Of a stretch of DNA of 64,000 bases, positions 1 through 9,089 are shown piece by piece. The number at the start of each line of letters is the position of its first letter. Within the stretch, counting starts at the first letter, position 1. This DNA comes from Acheta domesticus (Eukaryota > Arthropoda > Insecta > Orthoptera > Gryllidae): the NCBI GenBank assembly GCA_031308135.1, contig JAHLJT010008756.1:63411588-63475587 (forward strand), given 5' to 3'. Both the position numbers and the translations under genes were made by a program. The notes beneath the pieces were generated by a model that was not told the origin of the DNA, ran no database searches, and saw only the letters and a program-made list of their open reading frames with translations.

Positions 1-490
1 GTTCGAGTCCCGACGGCGGCAGGATTTTCGACCCTAGCTTGTCAGCTAGGTCGAATTTAGTCGCTGTTCGAAGGAGAATTCCAGCGGCCGGCTGCTCTGA
101 TCTGTAGTTTTCCGTCGTTTCTCCGATCAACATCAGGAGAATGCCGGAGCAGTACCCTAACAAACGGGACACGGACCGCGCGCGATCTTTCCTTCCTCTT
201 CCTTCTCCTATCCTCACACCTTACCCACACACACACTTACACTAACATGCACTACATATGCCGGGAGACCAGTCGGGAGCTTAGAGCTTGTTCGGGCTGC
301 GGCGGTGCCCCGCTGGTGGGAGATACTTGGTTGAGGGAAAACCCCACTAGTCGGCGGTAGGTCGGCGCCTGATCGCGACATCCAGCGGGGAAAAGATCAC
401 CGCCACCTCCCGAGGAAAAACCACACACTACACTTACGAGACTAATGACCTCCATAGTTGACGTGCCCGGAATCATGAATTAATCAATCA
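1..490 (+). mobile_element. SINE-A copy, tRNA-derived, cut by window edge
   Basis: The window opens inside a pol III B-box-like motif (GTTCGAGTCC at 1-10). The SINE-A body follows in sense orientation and ends in an ATCA-type tail near 481-490. By comparison with other copies in the window, the full element is about 540-556 bp. It has a tRNA-like head (GGTGGCTCA, then GGTTCGAGTCC), a GC-rich body with a CCGGAGCAG block and a CCCCGCTGGTGGGAGATAC block, and a short AATC/GATT-repeat tail. It encodes no protein and would depend on a LINE for movement. The A-box half lies outside the window. Family membership is directly visible from many copies; the name SINE-A is mine. Confidence 0.85.
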
Positions 491-612
491 ACTTAACACT
501 CCAATTCTCACATTTATTCACAATATTTACAATGATCTCACATTACATTCGTTCACTCATTTGTGCCACACTTACACTATTCTGTTACACTACTACATTT
601 CGGACCAGTTAT

Positions 613-666
613 GTAGCTAGTGACTAAAATCTGCCACCGTCGAGACTCGAATCCTAGGACCTCCGG
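613..666 (-). mobile_element. SINE-A head fragment
   Basis: A short stretch reads as the reverse complement of the SINE-A head, including an intact B-box-like motif (GACTCGAATCC on +, about 643-653) and the CTAGGACCTCC block. The body of the element is missing. It is probably a relic. Confidence 0.6.
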
Positions 667-1000
667 GCGAGCGATGTCGTTGCCGCCGAGGCATCGCAGC
701 CGGAGGGCGGAGGGGGCGATGGCTTGGGCGTTGGCGTCTGGCCGCCGGCGCCAGTGACCGCCCCCTGAGTGAGGGTGAGGGGCGAGAGATACTTGAGATG
801 CCGAGCAGCCAGACCTCGAGCCGGGATCCCGGGCGCCACCCACCCGACGAAACAGGGTCAAGGCCTGCTTGTCTACAGCGCTGCCCTCGGGGGTTGTGTG
901 TAAGCGACGGCAAGTGGGGGAGGGAGCGGGAAACTGAGCCGGCGCGGCACGGGCGGAGAGGGCGGTGTTGGCGCCGAGAGATGATACGGTTATAGCACTC
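667..1000. other. GC-rich, CpG-rich patch, no gene recognised
   Basis: This stretch is much richer in GC and CpG than its flanks. Overlapping open frames exist on both strands, but none resembles a known protein and none shows domain motifs. It is one of several such patches of about 300-700 bp in the window. Confidence 0.5.
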
Positions 1001-1039
1001 AGACCAATAGAGGAAGGGAGAAGGTAAAGGGTGATAACG

Positions 1040-1215
1040 ATACCTTCTGTTTCTCGTTTTTACTGCCTCTCTTTAGTTTTCTCTTCCACCTTACTTCCTC
1101 TCCCTTTTTTTACCTTTCTTCTTCTCTTCTTTCTCCCATTTTCCTTTTTATTCTCTTTCAGTTTTTTTCTCTTTTTCCATCCCTTCTTTTCCCTTCTCCT
1201 CTTTTCCTTCAGCAG
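1040..1215 (+). repeat. Polypyrimidine (T/C) tract
   Basis: The tract is almost purely T and C on the + strand, with irregular TTCTT and CTCTTT runs. The apparent Phe/Leu/Ser-rich frame here is a composition artefact. From 1,216 to about 2,045 I see no recognisable gene apart from a short TTG/TTA microsatellite. Confidence 0.8.
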
Positions 1216-1630
1216 CTTTCTAATCACGGTCCGTTGGCATGTGAATGCACTTGTGAATACGATTCTTGCTCAAGGACCTGGGTATTCCGGTGGTACCTAT
1301 AATGATTAGGATTTAAGTCAACACCAGAAAAACAGTGCTCGTTTTGGGTATTCGAATCTCGTTTAAGGTCTAGAGGGCTTTGGTGTTTCTTCAGATCTCT
1401 GTGTGACATTTCCTGAGGCCATAGTTTCTACTAGGGCAACCGTGGTCCTCCGTTTCCATTTTTTTCAGCTCTACCTCGACATCACTATTTTTGTTGATAT
1501 CCTTCTTGTCCACTCCCCTTGGACGCCCACGGTCACTATCCATACCTGCTTCCCTAACAACTGCAATGATGGGATCTGGCATGTCATGATTAAGCGATTG
1601 GTCTTGAACCAACATCTCAGAGAATGTTTG

Positions 1631-1674
1631 TTTTTGTTGTTGTTGTTGTTATTATTATTATTATTAATAATAAT
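1631..1674 (+). repeat. TTG/TTA trinucleotide microsatellite
   Basis: Repeated TTG units pass into ATT units and then AATAAT. It is the first of three ATT-type microsatellites within the first 3.4 kb. Confidence 0.85.
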
Positions 1675-2045
1675 TAAATTTGTTCAAAGAACTTTCCAAC
1701 AAGGTGACGGAGTGAAAGGTGACAATTATTATTATTTACATTATTAACAATTAATGTTGTTCGTGAAGGTCGCTGATTAATTTTCAAAATCGATTTCAAG
1801 AATAACCCTTGGGAACCAAGTTATTAAATGACATTAAAGAAACCAAAGCTTTGGTGTTGGCTTGATTTTACTCCATAATGTTTCGTGTGTTCTGTTTCGG
1901 ATCTGCCAACTACCGTTTTCATCGTCATAGCTACTTAGCAGACGTATTGAACAAATGAAGTTTGACTGCAAGAAATTATTAATTGTAATTATTTTCGATT
2001 ATTTCCATTTAAAGAGAGCGGTTGAACTTGATTGACCTTTATGTT

Positions 2046-2392
2046 GATTGTTTATGTTTTCTCTGTGCCCCACTTTCTTGATCTGTTCACTGTGTTGTTT
2101 CTTTCGCTCCGCTATCCATTTACATCTTGTCCTCTTCTGTATTGTGGTGTCAAATGTCTGTTTTTTGATAAGTGTTCCTGAATTTTTTCTATCTTTTGCA
2201 TCATTTATTCTTACGTGTGCTTATTTGAGGTCATCTTCGACTTCTTTCATCCACTTCGTTTTTCCCTTGCCAAGCTGATGATTGTCAAAATCTGCTTTGA
2301 AAGCGTTTTCATTCATCCTGTGAATGTGTCCATAGAACAGCGTTCTTCTTTTCCTGAATGTATCCGTAATCTTGTCAGTGTCATTAACTACA

Positions 2393-2397
<5 letters not shown>
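2046..2397 (-). mobile_element. LINE reverse-transcriptase ORF, C-terminal fragment (decayed)
   Basis: Read on the minus strand from about 2,397 down, one frame gives a typical C-terminal tail of an insect non-LTR retrotransposon. It shows RKRRTLFYGHIHRMN, then KTKWMKEVEDDLK, then a basic end with WIAERKKQHSEQIKK. One stop codon (TAA, just after the DDLK segment) interrupts it. The catalytic reverse transcriptase core is absent, so this is a dead, 5'-truncated copy. The upstream end abuts the TAA microsatellite that forms the tail of SINE-B. The clade cannot be fixed from the tail alone. Confidence 0.7.
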
Positions 2398-2427
<30 letters not shown>

Positions 2428-2735
2428 TTATTATTATTATTAATAATTTGCGTATAGTCCGTTTATGACCACGCTACACGTCATCTTCCAAGGCCCGGAG
2501 AGATAGTCGTGTGTAATTGAGGTTGGATTAGCATAACGCTAGATCCCATTTTTATCCCCCAGGATTGTTAGCCTCGGTGGGTATAGAAGATGGAGGGAAA
2601 CGAATGAGGGGAGAAAGGACGACACACACATACATACACAAATACTCCCATTTCCGAGGCGGCATTCGACCTTGTGGTCCGAGATCGCCACGACACTCCT
2701 GTCTTAGTGATCTCTCGGCCACGGGGCCAACTTAT
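2398..2735 (-). mobile_element. SINE-B: second tRNA-like SINE with TAA-repeat tail
   Basis: On the minus strand the segment starts near 2,733 with a tRNA-like head: GTGGCCGAGAGATCACTAAG (A-box-like), then a degenerate B-box GGTCGAATGCC, then CGCCTCGGAAATGGG. A body of about 230 bp follows, ending in a TAA/ATT microsatellite at 2,398-2,450 that looks like its 3' tail. The head differs from SINE-A and I see no second full copy in the window. The assignment rests on box order and tail; the B-box has mismatches. Confidence 0.5.
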
Positions 2736-2736
2736 T

Positions 2737-3281
2737 TTTATTATTGCTCCATATCACGATTACAGATGTTATGAGTCGGCTGAGTATAAAATCTACGCCA
2801 GGTTGCAACTAGCTACCTAAGGAGCAGATCTAGGGACTGTCTGTGCTTCTACAATACTTTGCGCAAAATGTGAGCTGTGCCAAATAAAGCAATTTCTTGC
2901 ACTTCCCATTCCATTGAATGACCTGGAAGTTTAGCCAAGTTCTTACACACATTTTGCGGAACAAATCCTAGAGCTCCGATAACTATCGGGACGACCTGTG
3001 CTTTTACGCCCCACATTCGGCTGATTTCCAAACTCTTGTATTTAAGACGTTTCTCTGCCTCCTTGGTGACGACATTTTGATCGCAAGGCACTGCAACATC
3101 CACAAGTAGACACGATTTTTTCTCAAAATCCCGGATAACAATATCCGGTTTGTTTGCTGCTATCGTGCGATCCGTTTGAATTTGTTGGTCGTACAATATA
3201 GTACACAATCCAACCGATGTCACCAGTTTTGGTGAGTGTTCGTACCACTTGGGGCATGTGTTCGGAACTTCGAGGGCGGTA
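2737..3281 (-). mobile_element. LINE 3' fragment encoding a restriction-like endonuclease-type C-terminus
   Basis: The minus-strand frame from about 3,281 to the stop at 2,849 encodes a C-terminal domain common in arthropod non-LTR retrotransposons. It shows YDQQIQTDRTIAANKPDIVI, then CLLVDVAVPCDQNV, KEAEKRLKYKSLEI, and the ending GTAHILRKVL. The KPDI ... DVAVP spacing resembles the R2/R4-type restriction-like endonuclease (KPD ... D). The reverse transcriptase core is missing. Asparagine codons upstream of 3,281 come from the adjoining ATT microsatellite and are not protein. The 3' end runs to about 2,737 with an ATA-rich tail next to the SINE-B head. The fragment is free of stops, so it is fairly young. 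Confidence 0.7.
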
Positions 3282-3336
3282 TTATTATTATTGTTATTAT
3301 TGTTATTATTATTATTATCATTATTATTATTATTGT
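3282..3336 (+). repeat. ATT trinucleotide microsatellite
   Basis: Near-perfect ATT units with a few GTT and ATC variants. It abuts the 5' end of the adjacent LINE fragment. Confidence 0.9.
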
Positions 3337-3354
3337 AGAGCCGAAGAGGGCGTG

Positions 3355-3615
3355 AGCGACATTCCAAGGGCGCGCGCCGAGGCGACAGCGTGCGGGGGCC
3401 ACGGGAGCGCGCGAGCGGGCGCGGTGGGGGGGGCGAGGGCGGGGGCGGGGGCGCGGCGCATGGGAAGTCTCAAGCGCGAGGACGTTGACGTTTCCCGCGC
3501 CCGAGGGCGCCGGCGCCTTCTCCGGAGGTCTCCTCCCCGATTCGGGGAAGCGCGGCGCGCCGGCGACGCGGCGCCAGCCCCCGCGCCGGCGCCTCCGACC
3601 CTCGTAAAAAGGGGC
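3355..3615. other. GC-rich, CpG-dense patch
   Basis: Dense GCGCG and GGGCG sequence with long open frames on both strands, as expected of stop-poor GC-rich DNA. No protein family is recognised. Confidence 0.5.
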
Positions 3616-3680
3616 GATGGAAACCAAACTGACAACAAATGCACGTCGTAATGTTAGCCGCTTAGTGTTAGCGGCTTTGC

Positions 3681-3884
3681 AGGTCTCGAGACCCTCATCT
3701 GGCCATTGAAATAAAAATCGGAAATATTTGTCAGATCGACCAACACGCAGGTCTCGAGACCCTCATTTGGCCATTGAAATAAAAGTGGGAAATATTTGTC
3801 AGATCGACCAGCACCCAGGTCTCGAGACCCTCATCTGGCCATTGAAATAAAAGTCGGGAATATTTGTCAGATCGACCTACACCA
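3681..3884 (+). repeat. 68-bp minisatellite, three units
   Basis: Three head-to-tail units start at 3,681, 3,749 and 3,817 with an exact 68-bp period and only a few substitutions. Each begins with the 12-bp perfect palindrome GGTCTCGAGACC (after one A) and carries CCATTGAAATAAAA and ATATTTGTCAGATCGACC. Nothing recognisable follows between 3,885 and 4,490. Confidence 0.9.
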
Positions 3885-4490
3885 GTAGCAACGATCGTAA
3901 AGACAATGCTCATATATGTCAATGATTCAGAGCCATCTCAAACAGTGAGTTACTTTAATACGTGTAGTGCTGACCGGACAGGATTTTTTCAAGTAAGAAA
4001 AGGTGGGAATCGCTCAGAAATTATGGGAAGATACGGACTATGGGGTAAGCACACACTGCTCGCCTCATCACAACTCTTCTGCAGCAATTCCTCTGGGAAG
4101 TGTTTGGCCGTCCACACTATAGTCTGCGTCGTCCCCTAGCGATTTACATATTTTCTTACACCTCAAGAATTTTCTGCGCATTACATGTACAGAATAACGC
4201 GAATCACAGTGACACAGAGTTGCAGGTGGCTGTACCAGTATGTACCCATCTCAGGCTAGAGGCTTAATATCCAAGCATGGACATGTTGCTCCCAAGGTAT
4301 GAAAACTGCCTCAGTTATGGTTGTGATTATGTACAAATATAGTGCAACATATGCTGCATCTGTTACAATAAAGTTCTTCCATGAAATTTCGTTTTCTTTT
4401 TGTTGTCGACCTAGGAAACTTACTTTCTAGCAAAGAGAAACTCACGTCTGAATGAATGGTTTCATGTAATTCACGTACATACTACTCAAC

Positions 4491-4594
4491 AGGGCTCGTG
4501 GCCTCATAAATGTGCTTACCACCAAGAGACATTTTATAAGAGAGGAGGTGTAAAAATGACCTAATGTTATCGGCCACTATAGAAAAATCGAAGT
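4491..4594 (+). repeat. Dispersed repeat R1, copy 1
   Basis: Shares GGGCTCGTGG, GCTTACCAC, ATTTTATAAG, GGAGGTGTAA, AATGACCTAATG and ATCGGCCAC in order with 25,261-25,384. No terminal structure is visible. I see nothing recognisable in 4,595-5,057. Confidence 0.7.
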
Positions 4595-5057
4595 ATAAGA
4601 AAAGAGATAACTGAGAACACTTGCTGCGAACCCCCTTTGCTTACCGGAATATATTCTTGCATCTACAGTGTTGAAACCCGGTCTCAGGAAGTGGAGATTC
4701 GTCCTTAAAACTCCACTGGTCGCCCCAACAATACGAAGTACCTTCAGTGGTTAAACATTCTCCTCTGAGATTATGGTAGTTAGATAAATGTGTAAATCCA
4801 GCGATTTGGCAGGGAGAATGTGTGTTATAGTCTCACCTTGGCATTTAACTTGAATTGATTTTCACGCTCTGTGTAACATTGATCTTCAAGTAATGGCAAT
4901 TTTATAATGAAGAAACTTTCATGCACGCCAATATCCAGTTTAAACTTGGGTACCATTAAATCTAAGATTACTAATATTGAAAAAAAGAGATAGGTTAAAG
5001 AAAAGAAAATATTGAATGTTCATAACAACTCTTTTCCGTACCCATGCCAAAGAAAAC

Positions 5058-5724
5058 GGGTGATATGAATAAACTTGAGCTATTTATTCTTTCTCGAACT
5101 TTCAAATCAATTGTTTCAAACAGTATGAATAAAAGACGCGAGTAATGGCTCTTATTTTGAGCAATTTCTTCGTTGATCAGTAACTGATCGTCCGAGGAGT
5201 AATTACTTACTTTTCATATTAATAAAATCGAGAATATGCTTGTAATATGAAGCATTTACTTCGAATTTTCGGAGCAACCTCTCTAGGTGATTCAAATCGT
5301 ACTGAATGGTTACAAGAGACGATATACATGACTGTTGTGGGCTGGTTATGAGGTTTTAGGTGGCGAGTGAATGAATGATGGAAGATTTCCTACGATTTCA
5401 CCGACAATGCACGTCAACTGTACCACTTAACCTAACACGGTTGACACCATCAGGAACAAGCCCGCATCGCCATGATGGAAAGAACACGTGCGACGCACCA
5501 TGCACGAAGCGCGGTAAAGTTGACAAGCAAAACAGACAAAATTGACCAATGGCAACCGATCAGTTAGTGAGCAATTACTCAGAGAGAGAGAAGTAAATGC
5601 TCTGAGTTTCACGAAACTTTTTATTCATATGAGAAGAAGCAATTGCTTATGAGAAGTAGTAGTTCCTACTTGTACTCCTGAGCAATTGCTGTGGAGTACT
5701 TACACATGTTTATTCATATCACCC
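5058..5724. mobile_element. Non-autonomous element with 17-bp terminal inverted repeats
   Basis: GGGTGATATGAATAAAC at 5,058-5,074 is the exact reverse complement of 5,708-5,724. The 667-bp interior holds further partial copies of the terminal motif (TATGAATAAAAG near 5,125, CTTTTATTCATATGAG near 5,620) and several CAATTGCT palindromes. No transposase is seen and no clear target-site duplication, so the superfamily is open. Nothing recognisable follows in 5,725-6,357. Confidence 0.6.
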
Positions 5725-6357
5725 AATGTCTCATAACTACAAAATATAAAATTTGATAGTATCACAAAATACGGATATTTCATGCTTCATCAGTACAGAA
5801 TTATTCAGTACTATTTATTGATGAAAACACATTTCCTTTTGTTATTTATATTTATATTATTTTACATCTGAATAAACGTTCTCTCTTTTAATGAAGTAAA
5901 ACATCAATGGTAAAAAAAGTCCGAACACCGGAAGTATTTTATTGAGAGACAATGAAAGACTGAGACCTAATGTGACCCAATTTAGTTCCCCACAAATCCA
6001 CCGTGAACACATCGATTCTGAGTTTACAACAGAGCGTTGGAAGGTGAGAACCGATTCTTCCTGAATGGAAGAAGAGAAAAAACAAATTTTAAAGAAAAGG
6101 ACGGCAGAGACGGAAGAATAGTTTCTACTAAGCTTTCGCAAAGTTTTTCTCACGCTCACTGCAGAAGGATGGAATGCAAGTTGAGAGATTGATGGTATTC
6201 AAACGTGTGCTATTCCTATTCACGAGAGAACTTTACATATTCATATTTTAGAAAAAATTATTTAACTACAGTAATGTGTTACAATTTACTTCGAAACCAT
6301 TTAAATTATAAAATACCATTGGTTAAAAATTGAATACAACAATTAAAGTTTCGCAGG

Positions 6358-6420
6358 TTGAACACGAAACGCTTTTTGAACACGAAACACTTTTTGAACA
6401 CGCTTTTTGAACACGAAATC
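6358..6420 (+). repeat. Short imperfect tandem repeat
   Basis: Three to four imperfect units of a GAACACGAAACRCTTTTT motif lie in tandem. Confidence 0.7.
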
Positions 6421-6639
6421 GGGAGAAGGAAACTGAAACGATTTATGAAGGTACAATAGATATGATTTTCAAGCTATTCAGCGTTCAAGTATCTTCTTTG
6501 GCCGCTACCTGGTAGAGAATTCTGTGCTATGCTTGCTGCTATGCTATATATCCATCCCATGCATCCGTTCGTCTGTCCATCACTACACATATCATACACG
6601 TGTCATCTCTACACAGATCATCCTCCATCACTAACTAGC

Positions 6640-6934
6640 AATCTCTCTCTCTTTCTCTCTCATTCTCTCTCTCTCATTCTCTCTCCCTCTATCTCTTTCT
6701 CTTCTTATCACTCCATCTTTTCTCTCCCTCTCTCTCGTCCAAACACTCACACACATACTATCTCACCTAATCATAACGTCTCTCATACACATACACAGAC
6801 ACATATACGCACTATATGCGCATATCTACACATACACACTCTCCCTCTCACACATACATACCTCAGGCACACATGCGTAGATCTACATATTCATACTTAC
6901 ACTCACCCTCTCTAAGACTAATACACATACACAT

Positions 6935-6980
<46 letters not shown>
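6640..6980 (+). repeat. CT-rich tract and CA microsatellite
   Basis: TCTC-rich sequence (about 6,640-6,735) passes into ACAC-rich sequence. An essentially pure CA run of about 40 bp lies at 6,937-6,979. The His/Thr/Ser-rich open frames here are artefacts of the repeat. Confidence 0.9.
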
Positions 6981-6984
<4 letters not shown>

Positions 6985-7009
6985 ACATACACGTACTCAC
7001 AGAAAATGC

Positions 7010-7367
7010 GCAAGCCCCTATCCGAACCCCACGCGCCGACTCCTCGCCGTAAAGGCACGCGTGATATAAGCGAACGCGGGCGCTCGTTAATCACGCGGAG
7101 GCGAGACGCCTTTCATAATACGCACGCGCGCGCAGGCGGCGCCGGCGCCCGGCACCCACCACCCGGCGTCGTCTTCGGCGTCGGCGACGTCGGCGTCGGC
7201 CTCAATGGGGCGCCATGCGCTGCCTTCATTGAGAGCGAGAACAGATCCGCCCTGCCCAACGCCGCACGCGCCGCCGCCGCCGCCGCTTCGGGGAAGCCGT
7301 CGCGTCCGGGTGGCGATGTAGGACGCGCCGGAAACAGCAGGAACGCAACCGACACATGCCGGCTGGG
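7010..7367. other. CpG-rich patch
   Basis: CpG-dense sequence includes GCCGCCGCCGCC and GGCGTCGGCGACGTCGGCG runs. Frames are open on both strands without protein similarity I can recognise. It could be a promoter-type CpG island or a GC-rich relic. Confidence 0.4.
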
Positions 7368-7375
7368 ATAGCTCA

Positions 7376-7723
7376 CAGGGTTGCCGGTATTGGCTATTTG
7401 TCGCCAAATTGGTGACTTTTTGCAGGTTTTGGCGGCTAATATTTACTTTTGGCGTTTTGGCGATTTTTTGGTTACTCAAAAATTCAAAAAATGTTTAGAA
7501 GTTTAGCGTTAATTCATTGTATAAAAATGTATTTTGTTTCAAAGTTTTAATTATAAATAAGGATATTTATATGCACAATAACTTGTTCCTTCATTTCAGT
7601 GCATGATTTCAAACATTTGTTAATTGGCGCCATTATGGCGACATCTGTCAGATTCTTGGCGATATTTGGCGATATATCGTAATATAGATGGCGATAAAGC
7701 ACATTAAATTACTGGCAACCCTG
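7376..7723. mobile_element. hAT-type MITE, 348 bp
   Basis: The element starts CAGGGTTGCCGGTA (7,376) and ends TACTGGCAACCCTG (reading TTACTGGCAACCCTG, 7,723). It is flanked by a perfect 8-bp direct repeat ATAGCTCA at 7,368-7,375 and 7,724-7,731. CAGGG termini with an 8-bp target-site duplication are characteristic of the hAT superfamily. The interior is AT-rich with repeated TGGCGAT motifs and has no transposase, so it moved in trans. The exact duplication implies a fairly recent insertion. Confidence 0.88.
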
Positions 7724-7861
7724 ATAGCTCAGCACTTTGATATTCAGTCGGTGCCGTCGCGTCAAAATGCTAATGTATTTGTGGCTTCGGCGGTGCAACG
7801 ATTAGCGTATCGGCCTGTTGTACCCAATAGCTACTTGAGTGCCTGAGAAAAGCCACGAATG

Positions 7862-7946
7862 AGGCACAGCTGCCAACATTTCGGCCTGCAACCTTCCTCA
7901 GGGCAAAATGGGAGAATGGCAGCCGAAATGTCGGCACCTGTGCCTA
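7862..7946. repeat. Hairpin-forming inverted repeat
   Basis: AGGCACAGCTGCCAACATTT near 7,862 pairs imperfectly with AAATGTCGGCACCTGTGCC ending near 7,946, giving arms of about 25-28 bp around a loop of about 30 bp. The left arm contains the hammerhead-like motif described separately. Confidence 0.65.
7871..7905 (-). ncRNA. Hammerhead-ribozyme-like motif, locus 1
   Basis: On the minus strand the order is TGCC, CTGAGGA, a 12-nt stem-II-like segment (AGGTTGCAGGCC), GAA, ATGT, T, GGCA. It matches the hammerhead order CUGANGA - helix II - GAA(A) - short helix III - H17. TGCC and GGCA could pair as helix I. There is one extra A between CUGANGA and the first G of helix II, and helix II has wobble pairs, so activity is doubtful. 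Known minimal hammerheads occur in Penelope-like elements; that link is inference. Confidence 0.3.
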
Positions 7947-8094
7947 CGACGCCGCGCCTCCTGGACAGCCTAGAAACTACTGGCTCCAACCGCGGAAGCC
8001 AACGCCCCCTGTTGTACCCAAGTTTGCCCGATCAAGCCGTGGATTTTAAAGGGCGAAAAAATCCTTCGTACGCCTTCCTTCGGCAGGGGGGAGT

Positions 8095-9085
8095 AAAGCC
8101 GGGAAATAGTTCACATAGGAGTATAGGAAGTGAACCTTTAAACTCCTGTGGCAACCTAGTATTTGAAATGTCTTCAACATGCATTCCCCGATACAGTTAA
8201 GATCCTTTACGTCACCAAGAAACTTGCCAACAAGAAAGAATTCCAGGCTTTCCTCTCCTTCTTATCCATTAATCTCCGTCTTACCTAAGCAAAATGTGGA
8301 TCAGATAAAATTTTTGCGATGTCTGGTCCGGCAAAGATTCCTTCTTTAATCTTAGCTTCTTTAATCTTACTTGAAACATTCACCTTCTTCATTGAGAGGC
8401 TTAACGAACTGCTTTATCAGTCCTAGTTTTATATAAGGAGGAGGTAGCAAGATTTTGTCAGAAGGAACCAAATTTTTCCTAATTATTTTTTTCGCCTGGC
8501 AACAGAGCTGCAAGTGTTTTTCGTTCCAGTGGGAGTTTCTTTCACGGCATCAAAAATAAGAAAACTCTATGTACCCTGATTGCTGACCTAAGGGTATGGC
8601 GAGGACTTCCATGTCTCCATAAATCAACCACTGACGCTCTTTATAACGAATTTGTTCAAGAACTAATTCGAAATACTCGTATGTTTCCTTTAAATGTCCC
8701 GAATAGCCAGCTGGAACTGAAGCAATATGTACTAGTACTGGTATATGTACTCCTAAGTATTGTCAAAATAGCTTTTGGACTTCGTTTTGATGAGACTATG
8801 AATAGACGCTAATAATTCGGTTCATATTGTACACCAAATTTCCCTAGCAGTCCACGAATGTCTTTACAATAAACAAGAGTTTCATCCTGTAAAACGTAAG
8901 GAACAAAAACTGCTTCGCGATGTCAATACTATGAAAAATAAATGTCTGGTAGTAATTAATTTTTGTTTTTATTCGGGAGCCAAGTAACTGAGTAGCATCT
9001 TTCGGAAGTCCAAGATCTCTCACTGTCTCACTCTCTTGAGAGAGATCAGGTTTGTTCTGTAAACTGTCTGGTCCGAACTCACTAT
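8095..9085 (-). pseudogene. Decayed copy of a multicopy repeat-associated protein family
   Basis: Read on the minus strand, homologous peptides appear in order across several frames. They are VRDLGLPKDATQLLGSRIK (about 8,995-9,050), LVYCKDIRGLLGKFG and YWRLFIDSSK (about 8,790-8,880), KETYEYFELVLEQIRYKERQ then WLIYGDMEVLAIPLG (about 8,590-8,680), and ILLPPPYIKLGLIKQFVKPL (about 8,400-8,460). AKIKEGIFAGPDIAK, AWNSF, CMLKTFQILGC and VHFLYSYVNYFP (about 8,098-8,140) follow. This order matches a protein I remember as highly repeated and uncharacterised in insects and Hydra; its function is not established. At least one stop and several frameshifts break the reading frame, so the copy is dead. The identification is from memory. 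Confidence 0.6.
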
Positions 9086-9089
9086 TTCA

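Noticed and set aside
1391..1615. Minus-strand frame with DRGRPRG (AT-hook-like or LINE-tail-like)
   Set aside because: Too short and without further supporting motifs; I could not tie it to a LINE C-terminus as I could for nearby fragments.
6529..7052. His/Thr/Ser-rich frames
   Set aside because: Translations of CT and CA microsatellites.
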